From Botrytis cinerea B05.10 (taxonomy: Eukaryota; Ascomycota; Leotiomycetes; Helotiales; Sclerotiniaceae): 64,000 nucleotides of DNA. The stretch is taken from contig NC_037320.1 in assembly GCF_000143535.2 (NCBI RefSeq), positions 1,302,001-1,366,000 on the forward strand, read 5' to 3'. The notes under the pieces are model-generated. The model had not been told where the DNA came from and did no database searches. It saw nothing but the letters and a program-made list of their open reading frames with translations. Position 1 is the first letter of the stretch. The number at the start of each line of letters is the position of its first letter. Positions 1 to 12,510 of the stretch are shown one piece after another. Made by a program: the position numbers and the translations under genes.

Positions 1-1519
1 TTCGTGACAGAATTTGGATTGTGTGATTGTTGGGATTGGGTTCGTCGGAAGCAGTTCCACCAGTCATGCATTGGAAGTTACCTCCTTTTCCCGTAGGGGC
101 TGTTCGACGAGGTTTTGGGGGAGCTTTTAGAGGGGAGCAACCCCCATCTTCTGAATCTGATTCATCTATGGTATCATCGAATTCACTGAAATTTGATATT
201 AGGTCATCATCAGAATTGTCATGATCGAGTACACCTTCGGTTGCCCTGGCTAATTCGATTGTTTCATTTAGTATACCAAAATCTGCGTATTGCGGGTTGG
301 GAGAAGATGCTTGACTCAGATGTTGCGAGTTCTCTTCTGCTAAAAGAGTTTGTTCTGTTTCTTGTAACTGTGGTCCGGAAATTGAGGTTGAGGGAAAAGG
401 AACTGGTTTGACGGTTGGCATTGAACGCTGGCTACGTTCAGGTGTTTCTTTTGGAGGCACATATTCCCACTTATTAGGTTTCTTGTTACGAGGTTCCAAT
501 TGGAGAGATTTATCTGGCTGCTGTGACGTTGACGGTATCGGCATCTGCTTCTCTTCGATGACTGCATCTGGATTTTTGACCTGATATTTCTTCCCAGTTG
601 GTTCATAGAGAAATTTCTGTTCAATGCAATCTAATAACCATTCTTCATTTACCATACTGGCTCCATCCGGAAGGACTCTGAGATAGGTCACAACATCCTT
701 GCGTGTCAAGGAGTTATCAATGATAAGATGTGTGATGGGCTCGTTTATATCTCTAATCCATGTTGCGCCGCGCTCTCTTGCTTTAGTGATGCGAAAACGT
801 CTGACTGGAGATTTATCATCGTTAGGAAGGAAGAAAAAATTAAGACCTTGAAAGACCCGATCCTTTGGGGGAACAAACTTGAGAGGTTTCTCCTTCTTCC
901 TGGTGGGTTTTTTAGTGGCCCCTTTTTCCTGGGTATCTCCTTTTCTCTTTTTGCTGAGCATTGATGCGATTCCTGTACTATTGGTAAGAACTAAGGTAGC
1001 TGATGTTGGGTTTGATAAGCTGCGTTGATCTTTGGTTGGCCTTTTCACTGAACTATCTGCACTTCTTAAAGGCGACGATGTTTCCTTTCCAAAAGAACTA
1101 CCCATAGAAACCGTAGCACGCGATTCGCTTCGAAGGCCAGTCCTTTTATGAGGCGACCCAAGCAAGTTCTCCGTCGTACTATCTACCGTATCCTTCGCCG
1201 TAGCTACACTCCATTTTGGCTCCGAATGACTTCGTTGCAACGTTGGAACATTTTTGAGAAGCGGTTTATGTAGCTTTCGAGGTTGTAGTAGGTTTGGCTC
1301 TTTAGGTAAGGGAGGTAGCAAACTACGCTCTCTTTGTGATGGACGATCCAAAATGGGATTATTGCATTTCTTCAAAAATTCCCGCGATTCATTGAGCTCT
1401 CCTTCATCTGAGTCCGAAGTACTCAAAGCATAGAGCTGTGTGAAATAGCTAGCTTTGTCTGCCTATTTCTGATGTCAGATGAGAACATTTGGACTCTTTG
1501 GTGGCCTTTTACTTACCAT
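1..1519 (-). CDS. pol4: DNA polymerase family X (Pol4/Pol lambda-mu type), 5' part only
   Basis: Gap-filling repair polymerase used in base excision repair and non-homologous end joining, in the nucleus. The start is the ATG at 1519-1517, followed at once by a GTAAGT intron (1463-1516, 54 bp), so the first coding exon holds only the start codon. Exon 2 is then open for 1,462 nt to the window edge without a stop. Residues about 200-290 form a BRCT domain (FQGLNFFFLP, then GATWIRDI, THLIIDN, NEEWLLDCI). A low-complexity, Ser/Pro-rich linker with an acidic stretch follows. The last visible residues (FQCMTGG, then NPNNHTIQIL) match the start of the Pol X 8-kDa domain. The catalytic core lies outside the window. 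Codons run continuously, so the 5' part looks intact. The family is clear; Pol4 versus lambda or mu naming is less so. Confidence 0.85.
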
Positions 1520-1993
1520 GATGAGTAGTAAATAGCAAGGCAAAATGAGTGCTAATACCCATCTATAGACTCTCAATGTCAATCCATGAGAGACCGTATG
1601 ATTGCAAACTGTGCAAAAATCAAAGACAAAATGATGATGCGTGATGTCTCAGAGTGTGATCCCTTTGTTTTGATATTGCGCCGGTGATCCCGCCAAGAAA
1701 AATGGACGCTAGTGATAGGTTACCGAGCTGCCGTCCCTTTCCCTTCAGCAAAACAACATCAAATTCTACTCCCTACAACTCCAACTAACATCAAATATCT
1801 AAAAGTACGAATGAAGATTGGCATCTGATGAATATGTGTGGACTGTTTGAACTCTGACGCTACCTCAATCCGGCTCCCAATACGGTACCAACACCTCGAA
1901 GATCTCCTGCCGCGCCGTACGCCCCTTTCCTTCAGGACTGCTGACTTTCGAGAGCTCCTATCGACTATCACTCTTAACGGTATTCATCCGATC
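1520..1993. promoter_or_regulatory. Divergent intergenic region, no gene seen
   Basis: Lies between the start of the Pol X gene (minus) and the 2EXR gene (plus) and must hold both promoters. I see no clear TATA box and no convincing ORF. A reading frame continuous with the 2EXR gene extends back to about 1838, but it has no ATG. Confidence 0.45.
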
Positions 1994-2719
1994 ATGAGCA
2001 CTGCATGCACATTTCTCCATTTCCCTAACCTCCCTTTGGAGTTGAGAGCACAGATATGGGAGTTTGCTGCTTTTCAAAAACGTATTCTAGAATTGAATTA
2101 CGATATCGTGGATAAGAAATTTGTCAATTATGGCCCACCCCCAGCTGTACTTCATACGAATAAAGAATCTCGTAAAATTGCTCTCCAATCCTACAATATG
2201 TCATTCGGTACGGATATGCAGCCAGCAGATATTTACTTTAATCCTGTTTGCGATACTATATACTTCAGTTCGAGGCAGTATGTGGACGAAGTGATGGCTA
2301 TCGCAAAGCATTTTTCTATCCAGTCACCATCTCTACCCTACCACCATCAGATTCAATCAATTGCTCTGGCTAAACAATTTTGGGGTGCGGCTGGTTACAG
2401 CCTCCCATTTCATCTTTCTCGCGCTTTGGGAAGCATTACTCGTTTCCGTTCGACTTTTCCGCACATGAGAAAAGTCATCCTAGTGAGAGGAATACCAAGC
2501 GAAGAAGAAGTTGATTCATGGGACCGCTATTCAGGCATAACGCTATTGGAGTCAAACATGAACGAACTCAAAGATGATATTCTGAACCTTGTTATGTATG
2601 CATTTGCAGAGGATGCGAAGACTCGACCGGATGAAATAATCGAGGTGAAGGTGATGGAACACCCTCAAAAAAGATGCGATTCTAATTTCCAAGATCAGGA
2701 TCATTTGGTTCTTTGGTAG
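1994..2719 (+). CDS. 2EXR domain-containing protein, single exon
   Basis: Encodes 241 residues without introns. The N-terminus (FLHFPNLPLELRAQIWEFA) is the signature of the 2EXR domain, found in large fungal families of unknown function. The second half of the domain is seen in VLHTNKESRKIALQSY and then FNPVCDTIYFSS. I chose the ATG at 1994 because it is the first in-frame ATG and puts the domain about 6 residues from the start, as is usual. The frame is open further upstream, from about 1838, but without a methionine. No signal peptide or membrane segment is evident. No specific biological role can be stated for this protein. Confidence 0.8.
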   Translation: MSTACTFLHFPNLPLELRAQIWEFAAFQKRILELNYDIVDKKFVNYGPPPAVLHTNKESRKIALQSYNMSFGTDMQPADIYFNPVCDTIYFSSRQYVDEVMAIAKHFSIQSPSLPYHHQIQSIALAKQFWGAAGYSLPFHLSRALGSITRFRSTFPHMRKVILVRGIPSEEEVDSWDRYSGITLLESNMNELKDDILNLVMYAFAEDAKTRPDEIIEVKVMEHPQKRCDSNFQDQDHLVLW

Positions 2720-4491
2720 GACATCAATATCTTCGCATCCTAAGTCACCAATAGCAATCATGCGAAAGCCATGTAACACAGCACTTATCTGTTTGGTTGA
2801 TGGCATATCAACTCATTCATCAACTCGAGCTATGCAAGAGTTTCGACTCATGAATCTAAAGTGTACAGGAGAGCAGGTATTACCGGGTTGTATAACCCAC
2901 ATGTCAAGTAATCTCTCTGTTACATATTTGGTGTTTCGGTGTTTTGGCGTTTGGACGAAACACAGAAATACCCCCTTTCTTTTGTGTTAAAGTCTATAAA
3001 TCAAAAGTAACCTGCAGCTTGCAGATTCTGGCAGGTTTCTACGCATGTAAATACTCACTTTGGATGCTTCTGTGGCTTTATCTTTTATCAGATACTCTCA
3101 AGGTAGTGGCGAGATCTCCAACTACTCAAAAGCCTGGTAAGATGTGGTAGGATTCGAGTAGATGTATTGAGATGAGAAATTTAAACGAATCCTTTGAAAT
3201 TGGGTGTAACACATAACACATAACAAACAACAAATAACCAGTATCTCAACGCTTTATTAATCTAATTATTTACATATTACAATGGGAAAACTTGGTAGCA
3301 ATTTAAAGCAGGCGTAACGCTTCATTAATCGTGTTTAGATACGTACCTAGGTATGTTTGTCCGCCCAATACACTAACCCCGCATTACCATCTATTATCCG
3401 GAGTCGAGTCTCCACCATAGATGGATTATTGCAGGGAATGGAAATGTATCAACGGTTCACCAGATTCTTGTCCAAAGCATACTTTGTACATACATTGCCA
3501 CTCGCAAACATGGCGTGGGTGGTATTGGTGATGTTTCGCCATTTCATAATCTCAAGTCAGATACTTGCTTGAATACACATACATGTGCATACATTAGGAG
3601 TTTCCACGACAAGTATCTACTCCGATAAAATGTTACGTGTAATGTGGAAACTTTACTTGAAGAAGAAGCCTGTGCCATCGGTTAGTTCCCGTTGGTATTA
3701 GAAAAGGATATAGGTACCTATGCATTGGTGCGCTCGGTCGAAAGCAATTTAAAAAGATACTGGGGTAAATATACTGGGGTAAAAGGCTTCGGCTCCAGAT
3801 CCCATGTATGTATCCCGTGGACTGAGAAACCTACTCCTTTGGTGGAGTTGCAGGTTTGAAATCTCGGTTGGGTATTTCGAACCAGAGGATTGGGATTATT
3901 CTTGTCTTTTAGGTGGAAATACAAACAAAAAGCCACCACTTATTCTGTCGATTTGCTTTGATTCGCGGATTTTCTTGATCTGGGATTGTCCGCTTGTATT
4001 AATCCACCACAGAAGCTTTTTCTGGAGTATGGGGGATCGCACTTGTAATCAGTTAATGTTGGAAAGTTCCAAAGTCATTGGTTCAAAATTATGCCCTAGT
4101 CTGGGGCTATAGTTTCCCCGTTCGTTCGTTTGCCATTTCGAGTTTTGCTGGCGTAAGCTTCATGGTTATAAGCTTCAAGGGGAGCTAAAATCGCTGAGAA
4201 TGGGGTGCGGGAAACGGCCTTGTAGGTTATAATCCTTGTCACATCGAGACCATGTGCAGGCACAATATATAAATGACCGTAAACTGCTCAGCATGCGATG
4301 CTCACGCAATGAAGTGTGGGTGGAGCCTTGTAAGAAGTTCTAGCGGTCGATCTTGTCTCCTCCATTTTTAATTGACTCTCTTTCCACTTCTTCGTTGTAG
4401 CATTTCTCTTGTGTATGTATCGATATTGATATTGATATCGATATCTATCTCTCATTTTATAACTCATAAGGCTGGGGCCTAGTTGACCAAA
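2720..4491. promoter_or_regulatory. Intergenic region with the promoter of the MFS transporter
   Basis: About 1.8 kb without a supportable gene; the ORFs in it are short and match nothing I recognise. A TATA-like AATATATAAATG lies near 4263-4274, about 220 bp before the transporter ATG. A short run of GATATT/GATATC units lies at 4421-4447, just upstream of the start and probably in the 5' UTR. A low-complexity AACA-rich tract lies around 3206-3240. Confidence 0.4.
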
Positions 4492-6559
4492 ATGGGGATC
4501 TTCTCTACGGACAAGACGAGAGTGTACAACTGGTAAGGTTTACAGTGCTGTTTTGACAGCAATGATGACCTAACGCTACATAGGTACATCTCGCTCGTTG
4601 CAGCATCATGCATGGTGCTATACGGATATGATGCCTCTGTATACAATTCCGTTCAAGGCTCAAAGAACTGGGTAGCTTACTTTAACGATCCGGTATGCTT
4701 CCCTATCAAACAATCAGCGTTTGATCCAGACTAACAAACTATCAAAGGATACGGAAAAGATTGGTGCTGTTAATACTGCTTATACTGTCGGTGCCATTAT
4801 CGCTGGGTTCTTTCTCGGTGGTCCAGTAGCAGATTGGCTTGGTAGAAGATGGGGTATGGCAATTGGATGCTTCGTGACTGTTGTCGCTACTTTCATTCAA
4901 ACATTTTCTCCTCGAGGTCAACTTGGATGTTTTATTGCTGGTCGTGTGATTATTGGTCTTGGCCAAGGTGTAGCATTGAGTATGTTTATTGAACCCTTCT
5001 GTTCAAGCCTCTGCTAATCAGATATGCAGCGGCGGGACCTGTTTATATTGGTGAACTTGCACCACCTGAGATTAGAGGAAAGATTATGGCCTTTGTAAGT
5101 TTTCATTGTACCGAAATTTCGCGGAACTCAGAATTACATGCTGATACAGACTTATTACAGTGGCAAATGTTCTATTCGGTCGGCTCATTTATTGCCTATT
5201 GGATTAACTTTGCCTGTCAAAAACATGTTGAGAAGCTTGGGGAATGGGGTAAGACTCTCAAGATTTACTTTTGCATTTCTTACCTTCGAGATGTTTCTAG
5301 CCATCTCACCTTGTCTTTTTGCTCACTTGAAAATCATATTAGTCCTTCTCCAGCGCAGACTAACACTCTCACCACACAGACTGGAAAATGGTTGTAATCT
5401 TCCAAATGCTCGTCCCCATCATAATCCTCACCCTCCTCCCCTTCATCCCCGAAAGTCCCCGTTGGTACATCCAACACGGCGGGCGAGTTGACGATGCCCG
5501 CGCCGCCCTCCGTCGCGTGCGTGCCACAGAACAAGATGTCGAAGACGAAATCCTCGTTATCCGTGAAGCACTCGAGTTCGAGAAAGAAGCCATTTCATCC
5601 TCCTACTCTGCGCTTTGGAAAGATCGCTCAGTCCGAAAGCGTTTGATCCTAGCTTTCATTTTGAACATTGGCCAACAACTCACCGGACAAGGAACCTTGA
5701 ACACATACAGTACTGCGATTTACAAGAAGGTTTTCCCCAATGCCAGCACGATTGCGTTGATTAATGCGTTGAATGCTACTTTTGGAATTCTCTTCACGCT
5801 GAATGCTGTGTGGACTGTTGATCGCTTTGGACGCAAATTCCTTCTGATTGTGGGCGCATTTGGTATGTCGACTTGTATGTTGATTGTCTCGCTCGTGGGG
5901 ACCCTGACCCCGAATGTTGGCGCCAATGGAGATTCAAAGTCGCATCCTGTTGCCATCTCGATTGTGTTCCTGCTGTTCCTATTTATCTTGTTCTACAAAC
6001 CTAGTTGGGGTGCTACAGTGTGGATTTGGACCGCAGAGGTTTTCAGTATGAATGTTAGAGCTCAAGCGGTGGGTATGTCAAGTCAGATGCAGAAGTAAGT
6101 TACAAGTTCTCTTGTCATGCCTACTCTTGAAATCATCATACGGATCACTAACGTTATACAGTGTGGCAAACTCGATCTTCCAACAATTTTTCCCAACCTT
6201 CTTGAAGAACGAAGGCTTGTACGTTCACTCCTCCCCTGTTCTCCTCTCCCTAAATAGCTAACCTCTTGTCTCCTAGCAAAACATTCTACTTTTTCTTTGC
6301 CATCAACATCTTCCTCGCGCTGTTCGTCTGGTTTCTCGTCCCTGAAACGAAGAAAGTATCGCTCGAAGAAATCGACGTATTATTCGGTGGTTCCAACCAC
6401 GTTGAGAAAGGTGGCAATCTGCTGCACGTAAATGATGCGAATCATGCTTCAATGGGCGTCGACACTGTGGTGACAGGAGGTGCGATGGAGATGAGAGGTG
6501 TGAGTAAGGAGAGAGGGGTGGGAGAGATAAAGGAAGAGGAGATTAGAGAGGCGAGATAG
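4492..6559 (+). CDS. MFS sugar transporter
   Basis: Plasma-membrane sugar/proton symporter type of the major facilitator superfamily. Eight exons: 4492-4532, 4584-4692, 4748-4979, 5030-5094, 5161-5248, 5380-6094, 6162-6218 and 6277-6559. They join to 1,590 nt, or 529 residues, the usual length for the family. Sugar-porter motifs are in place: LYGYDASVYNSV in helix 1, VADWLGRRWG in the loop between helices 2 and 3, AGPVYIGELAPPEIRGK, PESPRWYI before the central loop, VDRFGRKFLL, and PETKKVSLEEIDVLF after the last helix. All junctions are GT-AG and restore these motifs, which supports the model. The C-terminal tail is short and charged. Substrate cannot be read from sequence; hexose, lactose- or cellobiose-type sugars are all possible. 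Confidence 0.88.
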
Positions 6560-6948
6560 GTTGGGTCAGTTGGAGAGGTTCTACAGGGATTTATGTACGT
6601 TGTGGGCTGTAAGATGAGTGAATATAGGAGAGATGGATGAAAAATTGGGATCTGAGATTTTGATGATTAAAGATAAGGCTTAGGTTTGGGGGATTAGCAA
6701 GGTTTGGTTTGGTATGGTATGGGATAGGATGGGATGCTCAACAGCTGGATATCGTTCAGACCAAGAAGAAACTGTTTACTTTCGTTCTCTATACCCGTGT
6801 CGTCTCAATAATTATGGGTGCAAATAGGGTAATTTAGGATAAACATCATTATTCAATTCAAGTTTCGTTTTTTACAATCTAAATACATTATCTCCAACCA
6901 ATTTGAATAAACGTTGTTAAGATCTTTGAAGATCCAACTGTGAGCTAT
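6560..6948. other. Convergent 3' intergenic region
   Basis: Holds the 3' ends of the sugar transporter and the Trs65-like gene, which converge here. A G-rich degenerate GGTAT/GGGAT run lies at about 6701-6736. AATAAT and AATAAA-like polyadenylation signals are present, but I cannot choose among them. No gene is seen. Confidence 0.4.
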
Positions 6949-8807
6949 TTACTCCTTTGGTTCAGGTTTGACGACAATCGTCGGTAAATCCTTAATATCT
7001 ACATGCTCCTGTGTTCCTAGATCTACCACCCTTACAGCTTCTACTCCCACAATTCCTTCCCTTAAGGCCATGAATTTGAGTTCGACTTCGTAACATGCCG
7101 ATGGTGCAAGTGGTCCTACACGAGTATCTGTACTTAGACAAACTATTTCGCTTGATTCCATTGCTGAATTTCGCTGTATGGCATATATTATATTCTCATC
7201 GAGGACAGCATCCGCAACTTTTGGATCCCGACGTGCACTGCCATGACCAGTCGAAGGAGGACGTGTTATACGTGCTTCAGTTCGACGTCTTTTTGGTAAT
7301 ACAAGAAGAGCAAGCTTCCGAGGTCTGTCAGATCGATTTACTATGAAGATTGACCAGACGAAAGGGTGACCTGGGTAGATAGGAGATGTAGATGGAGAGG
7401 AAAATGTCATGGTAACACCAAAATCTGGGACAGAATTTTGATGACGATGATGTGGGCGTGTTGGGGTGGTCGCTTCGATTGTTGGAAGAGCATCGGGATG
7501 ATTAATTGCTAGAGAGGAAATTGTTGGAATGCTGTCAAACGTTGCGCCGATAGACAGTGCAGATGGTCTGTGAGGACGTTGAATAGGTTTCGTAGGTTGA
7601 CCAAAGCCGTTATTAATCGGAGGTGTAAAGTCTAGGGATGTAGACCATTGCATCACAATCTGTGGCTTACAGACAGCAGTGACATTGGCATTGGCGGTAA
7701 TGGATATGTCGATGGCTCGAATTTGAGACTTATTGGTAACATCAACGTCATCAGGTAATATCCGATAAAGGAAGCTGATATCGTCTTGAGGTCGACAAGT
7801 AATTGGAAGCGCTAGCCCAGGGATTTGATTTAGATTCTGTACTTGTCCGCCATACACCTTCAATTGTATATCTGTGAGTATAATCTCACAATTCACAAAA
7901 GAAGTAATATCAATATCCAGCGAAGCTATTACTGAGGTATTGTTAGGTGTACCATTTGGTCTGGAATATCGCACACGGGCATTTATAGCTGGGTATACTT
8001 TAATTGATTGCCGTGAGATGTTCTTGAAAGGTCGAGCTAAGTCGCGAGTGATTTGCGCTGCTGGTGCAACTCTTGCGACTCGCAATGCAGATAGTCGTGG
8101 CTTGATACCATTTAGATACGTATCACCACTGAAAGCTTCAAGAAGATTCAAGCCCGATGGGATCTGACTTGGGAGATATTCCTGTCGCAATGCATCCGTA
8201 TCAACCTGTTCCGCTGCTTTGAGATTCGCCGTGGCCGCGAATACCATGGAGGGATTCTGCAAGCGTAGTCGCGGTCTTGCAAGAAATGCAGATAACTTCC
8301 ATATCAAAAGTATATGTCCGTCGTTATCGGCGCTACCAGCCTTGTCTGGACCTTGTACAACTATCAATGGCTCATCATTTTCTTGCACGGAACCTTTGTA
8401 AACCAGCTCACGCCCCGCCGAGCTATCTTGATGCTCGCCATTCGCATTGACAACCTGGGCTTCCACGTTTATTATAAGTCTGTTAAGATAGGATCGAAGA
8501 GATCGTTCGTCAAAGTAGGGTGTTTGTAGGACGACATAAATATTGACCGTTTCATCTAACATCTACGAATGAGTAAGATAGAGAGCTTTCCCAGTAACTC
8601 AGGGGACTAACCAAAATAAAGAGCTTCCCTCTGGGGAATGGCAGCTAATGGAGAACCATTGCCCCCATCAAGCTTTTCTACACTCCCGCTCAAAGCCTCC
8701 TCTATATTCAAATCGCTAGCTAGTGGAATGATTGTGTCCAAAATTGAGCTCTCAGTGAACTCCAAGCTGCTCCTAGGAATTGGCTCTTCTTGCGATTCTT
8801 CCATCAT
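6949..8807 (-). CDS. trs65: TRAPP-II complex subunit Trs65-like
   Basis: Probable subunit of the TRAPP-II tethering and Rab-exchange complex, acting in late-Golgi and endosome-to-Golgi traffic. Two exons (8612-8807 and 6949-8555) with a 56-bp intron join to 600 residues. The acceptor used is the second possible AG, because only it restores the frame across ALYF-DETVNIYVVLQTP. The call rests on the Trs65-family pattern: an N-terminal beta-rich stretch starting LYFDETVNIYVVL, a central part with ARPFKNISRQSIKVYPAINARVR in which two conserved halves meet, a long disordered linker (PHRPSALS to RPHHRHQNSV), and a C-terminal immunoglobulin-like part (FGVTMTFSSP, HPFVWSIFIVNRS, VGPLAPSACYEVELKF). 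It shares a short promoter region with PRP40. The family assignment is from recall of the pattern, without an alignment. Confidence 0.72.
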
Positions 8808-9091
8808 CGTGATGAGCTTTTAAAACAAAAATAAATGAAATAGACTGTTACTTGTTATATATTTGAAAACCGCATAATGTGTTAAGAAAACGAGTATGTG
8901 TTATGACGTTGGAAACTCACATGAAAGGAGTTCTGGATGGTGGTAGTGGTTAGCTTCCGTACTGAAAACGCGCTAAATAGCGGCCGAGCAAAACCGCGAA
9001 CCTTTTTTTGGAAACCGCAAATGCGATCTCGGTCTGCGCTTTTAGTAACAACTCAACCAAAAATCCGCTTTCTGCTTTCAGTCTCATCAAC
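8808..9091. promoter_or_regulatory. Bidirectional promoter between Trs65-like and Prp40
   Basis: 284 bp separate the two start codons on opposite strands, so promoter and 5' UTR elements of both genes must lie here. A GC-rich stretch with AGCGGCCGAG sits near 8980-8990. No clear TATA box is seen, as expected for housekeeping genes. Confidence 0.5.
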
Positions 9092-11769
9092 ATGAACGGA
9101 ATGAATGGTCACGCAGCTGTCCCTGCTCTCTGGCAGGAAGCGCGAAATGCGGATGGACGGGTTTATTATTATAATACTATTACGAAGGCGACGCAATGGA
9201 CCAAGCCAGAAGATTTGATGACACCTGCAGAGGTATAATTCTTGTCTCCCTAAATCTATCTGGCATATAGCTTTTACTGACAAGTCATTTAGCGTGCTCT
9301 GTTGAACCAGCCATGGAAAGAGTATACAGCGGAAGGGGGGAGAAAGTATTGGTATAACACTGAGACGAAGCAGAGCTCATGGGAAATGCCAGATGCATAC
9401 AAGGAAGCTATGTCAAAAGAAGCCGCATCGCCTGCAGTTGCTGCTGCATCGTACGTATTTCCCGAGAATCCCAAAGAATCTGGTTCTAACTTTGGTTTAT
9501 TAGGGTGCCAACCTTCGTCGCGGGAGGCGGATTCTCGGCTTCTCAGTATGACCAACCACGAGACAGAGAACCGTTAGGAGAAGCTCGTCAAATTGCATAC
9601 GGCAATGATGTCAATGGAAGCCGTGCTCAAGCTTTTGTGCCTGCTAATAATGATCCCGATTATTCTACTTTCGAAGAAGCAGAAGCAGCTTTCCTCAAGC
9701 TTTTAAAACGGCACAATGTTAAACCTGATCTTACATGGGAAGAAGTTATGCGATCAATTATCAAGGATCCTCAATATCGAGCGCTCAAAGACCCCAAAGA
9801 CCGAAAGGCTGCCTTTGAGAAGTATGCCGTTGAGGTTCGCCTACAAGAAAAAGACCGTGCAAAGGAGAGACTTGAGAAGCTCAGATCTGATTTTGCTACT
9901 ATGCTGAGAAGCCATCCAGAGATTAAACACTACACTAGATGGAAGACAGCTCGACCAATTATCGAAGGAGAGACGATTTTCCGCTCCTCGAATGATGATG
10001 ATGAAAGGCGTCAGCTATTTCAAGATTATATCATGGAACTCAAGAGAGCGAATACGGATAAAGAGGTCGCAACAAGAAAAGCTGCGATGGACGATCTTGT
10101 TGATCTTTTGAAAGGATTAAATCTCGAGCCATACACAAGGTGGTCAGAAGCACAAGGTATCATCCAGTCAAATCCACGTTTCCAAGGTGATGAGAAATTC
10201 AAGGCACTCAGCAAGTCGGACATGTTGACTGCTTTCGAGAATCATATAAAATCTCTTGAGAAGACCTTCAATGATGTTAAACAGCAGCAGAAGACCCAAA
10301 AGTTAAGGAGAGAGCGTCAGAACCGAGACAGATTTGTAGGACTCTTACGTGACCTCAAAGCTGGGAACAAAATAAAGGCAGGAACAAAGTGGAGCCAAAT
10401 TCATCCTTTAATTGAAAATGATGACAGGTACGTTGATATGTTGGGTCAGTCGGGATCTTCTCCTCTGGACCTGTTCTGGGATGTAGTCGAGGAAGAGGAA
10501 CGCGCATTGCGTAGCACACGAAATGATGTTTTGGATGTTCTTGATGTAAGTTCAATAGATCCTTAACACGGTGAAGCTAAAACTAACCAAATAACAGGAT
10601 AAACGGTTTGAACTCCAGCAGAAGACTCCGTTTGAAGAGTTCTTAGCACTGATGCAGAGTGATCGACGAACTGCTAACATTGATCGAGACTCATTGTTGC
10701 TAATATTTGATCGAGTTAGTACCGCTTTTTTGCAACAAACTTGCCCTCGGCTAACCGTCAAAATAGTTACGTGAAAAGATTTCTCGAAGAAATGAAGATG
10801 ACAAGCATCACGCAGAGCGTCATCAACGCCGAGCTGTGGACAACTTGAGATCTTTCATTAAACATCTCGAACCTCCTGTCCGCATTGGCGATGATTACGA
10901 ACGGGTCCGCTCTCGGTTTGAAGGGTCAGAAGAATATCTTGCCGTAACAACGGATGAACTCCGTCGCTCAGCTTTTGATAAGGTAATTCGTCGGCTTAAA
11001 GAAAAAGAGGAAGACTCCGAAAAGGATCGAGCCAAGCGTCGTGATCGGGCCTCGGTTGATCGACCACTACACAAAATACGCGACCGAGAGCGAGAGCATC
11101 GTGCCTCAGGGTCCACCCGCTCTAGGCGTAGTCGCTCCCCAGAACCTGACGCGTATGAAGCAGACAGGCGAAAAGCTATTGCAGACCGCGAAAAGAATTA
11201 CCGAAAGGGTGGCATGGCTGATACATTACTTTCTCCAAATCGTCGTGATAGGCGTGATCCTGATGCCCATGATCGTGAACGCGACCGTGATAGATTGATG
11301 CGGGATCGTGATCTCGACAAACCTCGCAGTAGACGAGATGATTCAATGAGTCATTACGAGCGAGAAAGGAGAGACCGCGAGGATGAGAGAGAGAAACTCT
11401 ACAGGCGACGCGGAGATCCTCGAGGTAGCATCGATGAGTTGCCTTACGGGGACGAAAGATCCAGTGCACCAAGAAAGAGAAGAGAAAGTGAAAGTGAAAC
11501 ACGCAGGGATAGTAAGGTTCGTTACAATAATTTTTATTATTCTGTTCCTTTTCCCCTCGAAATGAATATTCACACCACTGAAACTAACACCAATGCAAAA
11601 TCAGAGAACTAGAAGAGAAAACACACCTAAACAACGTGAGCGCTCCCCAGTTCCCCCACGTGAACGGCGTCACAGGACTAGGACACCACCACCCGCTGCG
11701 AAAACTCCCGCCAAAGAAGAGTCTGCTGTCCATTCAGGTAGCGAAGAAGGCGAGATCGAGGAAGAATAG
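9092..11769 (+). CDS. prp40: Pre-mRNA-processing factor Prp40 (U1 snRNP)
   Basis: U1 snRNP component that bridges the 5' splice site and branch-point proteins during early spliceosome assembly. Six exons: 9092-9232, 9293-9450, 9504-10545, 10598-10714, 10767-11516 and 11605-11769. They join to 2,373 nt, or 790 residues. Two WW domains lie at about residues 13-42 ([16 protein letters not shown]) and 55-80 ([15 protein letters not shown]). A series of FF domains runs from about 152 to 570, starting with [22 protein letters not shown]. The C-terminal part from about 570 is a long Arg/Asp/Glu-rich low-complexity tail, ending in an acidic EEGEIEEE. This is the standard Prp40 layout. The last intron has a weak GTTCGT donor but a good ACTAAC branch site, and splicing there restores the RE-rich frame. 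The start is the first ATG in frame. Confidence 0.93.
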
Positions 11770-12510
11770 AGAAATAGATTGGATCTCTTTTTATGGTCAA
11801 GGTCAAGGTTATCATGCACCAATAAAATTGAAGAAAATTCGCCCTATCTGTACGTATACGCACGCACCGTACTTCTATTCTTGGCTTGATGATATCGGCA
11901 AGCAGGCAGTTCACAATCGTGTGGTGTTCAGGCAACGCTAGGCATTGTTCCAATTTTAGCAGCGGGGATGAGAGATGAAGGGGAGTGAGGTAAAGGAAGA
12001 GATGAGGAGAGCATGAAAAACTCGGTGTGTATTGTTTTCTTCTAATTATCTATTGATTCTACGCATTCAATGTATCCTCTGCAAATCACATTCAAAAATC
12101 AAGTTTGTAAAATAATATAAGTTTTTACCATTGCCATGTACTAAGAATTGAATTGCAATTATATTGCATTATACCTCTTCGTCTTGAAAATTGCCATTCG
12201 TGAAATGTTTTCACCTGTTTTGACGACATGTCATCCAACGTCTTCCAATGCCCCTCAATCTACTTCTGATGAATCAGCCTGTGCATGATCTATCCACCAA
12301 ACCTTGGTGATCATCAAAGTAGGACCAGGCATCGAGAGGATAGACTGCCGCCACCCTTGTTAGCCGCCTGGATCATCATCCTGGTCGGATGAGCCTTCCT
12401 CCATTACCATGCCTTGCCCATCGCTTTTCCTTGTCTCCCGAAATGCCGACCCCGTAACGCCATGCAATGCATTTTTTGGAGGGGGAAATGAATCTTTCTC
12501 AAAAACCTCT
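11770..12510. other. Convergent intergenic region between Prp40 and Rli1
   Basis: Holds the 3' ends of two convergent genes. No ORF in it looks like a protein gene. Confidence 0.4.

Noticed and set aside
340..624. 94-codon minus ORF
   Set aside because: It lies in another frame of the Pol X coding exon, whose own frame is open over the whole stretch.
1838..1993. In-frame N-terminal extension of the 2EXR protein
   Set aside because: The open frame begins at a GTG and has no ATG before 1994; a fungal gene would not start there.
6701..6736. G-rich run that looks telomere-like
   Set aside because: Units vary (GGTTT, GGTAT, GGGAT) and it sits between two ordinary convergent genes; not a telomeric repeat.
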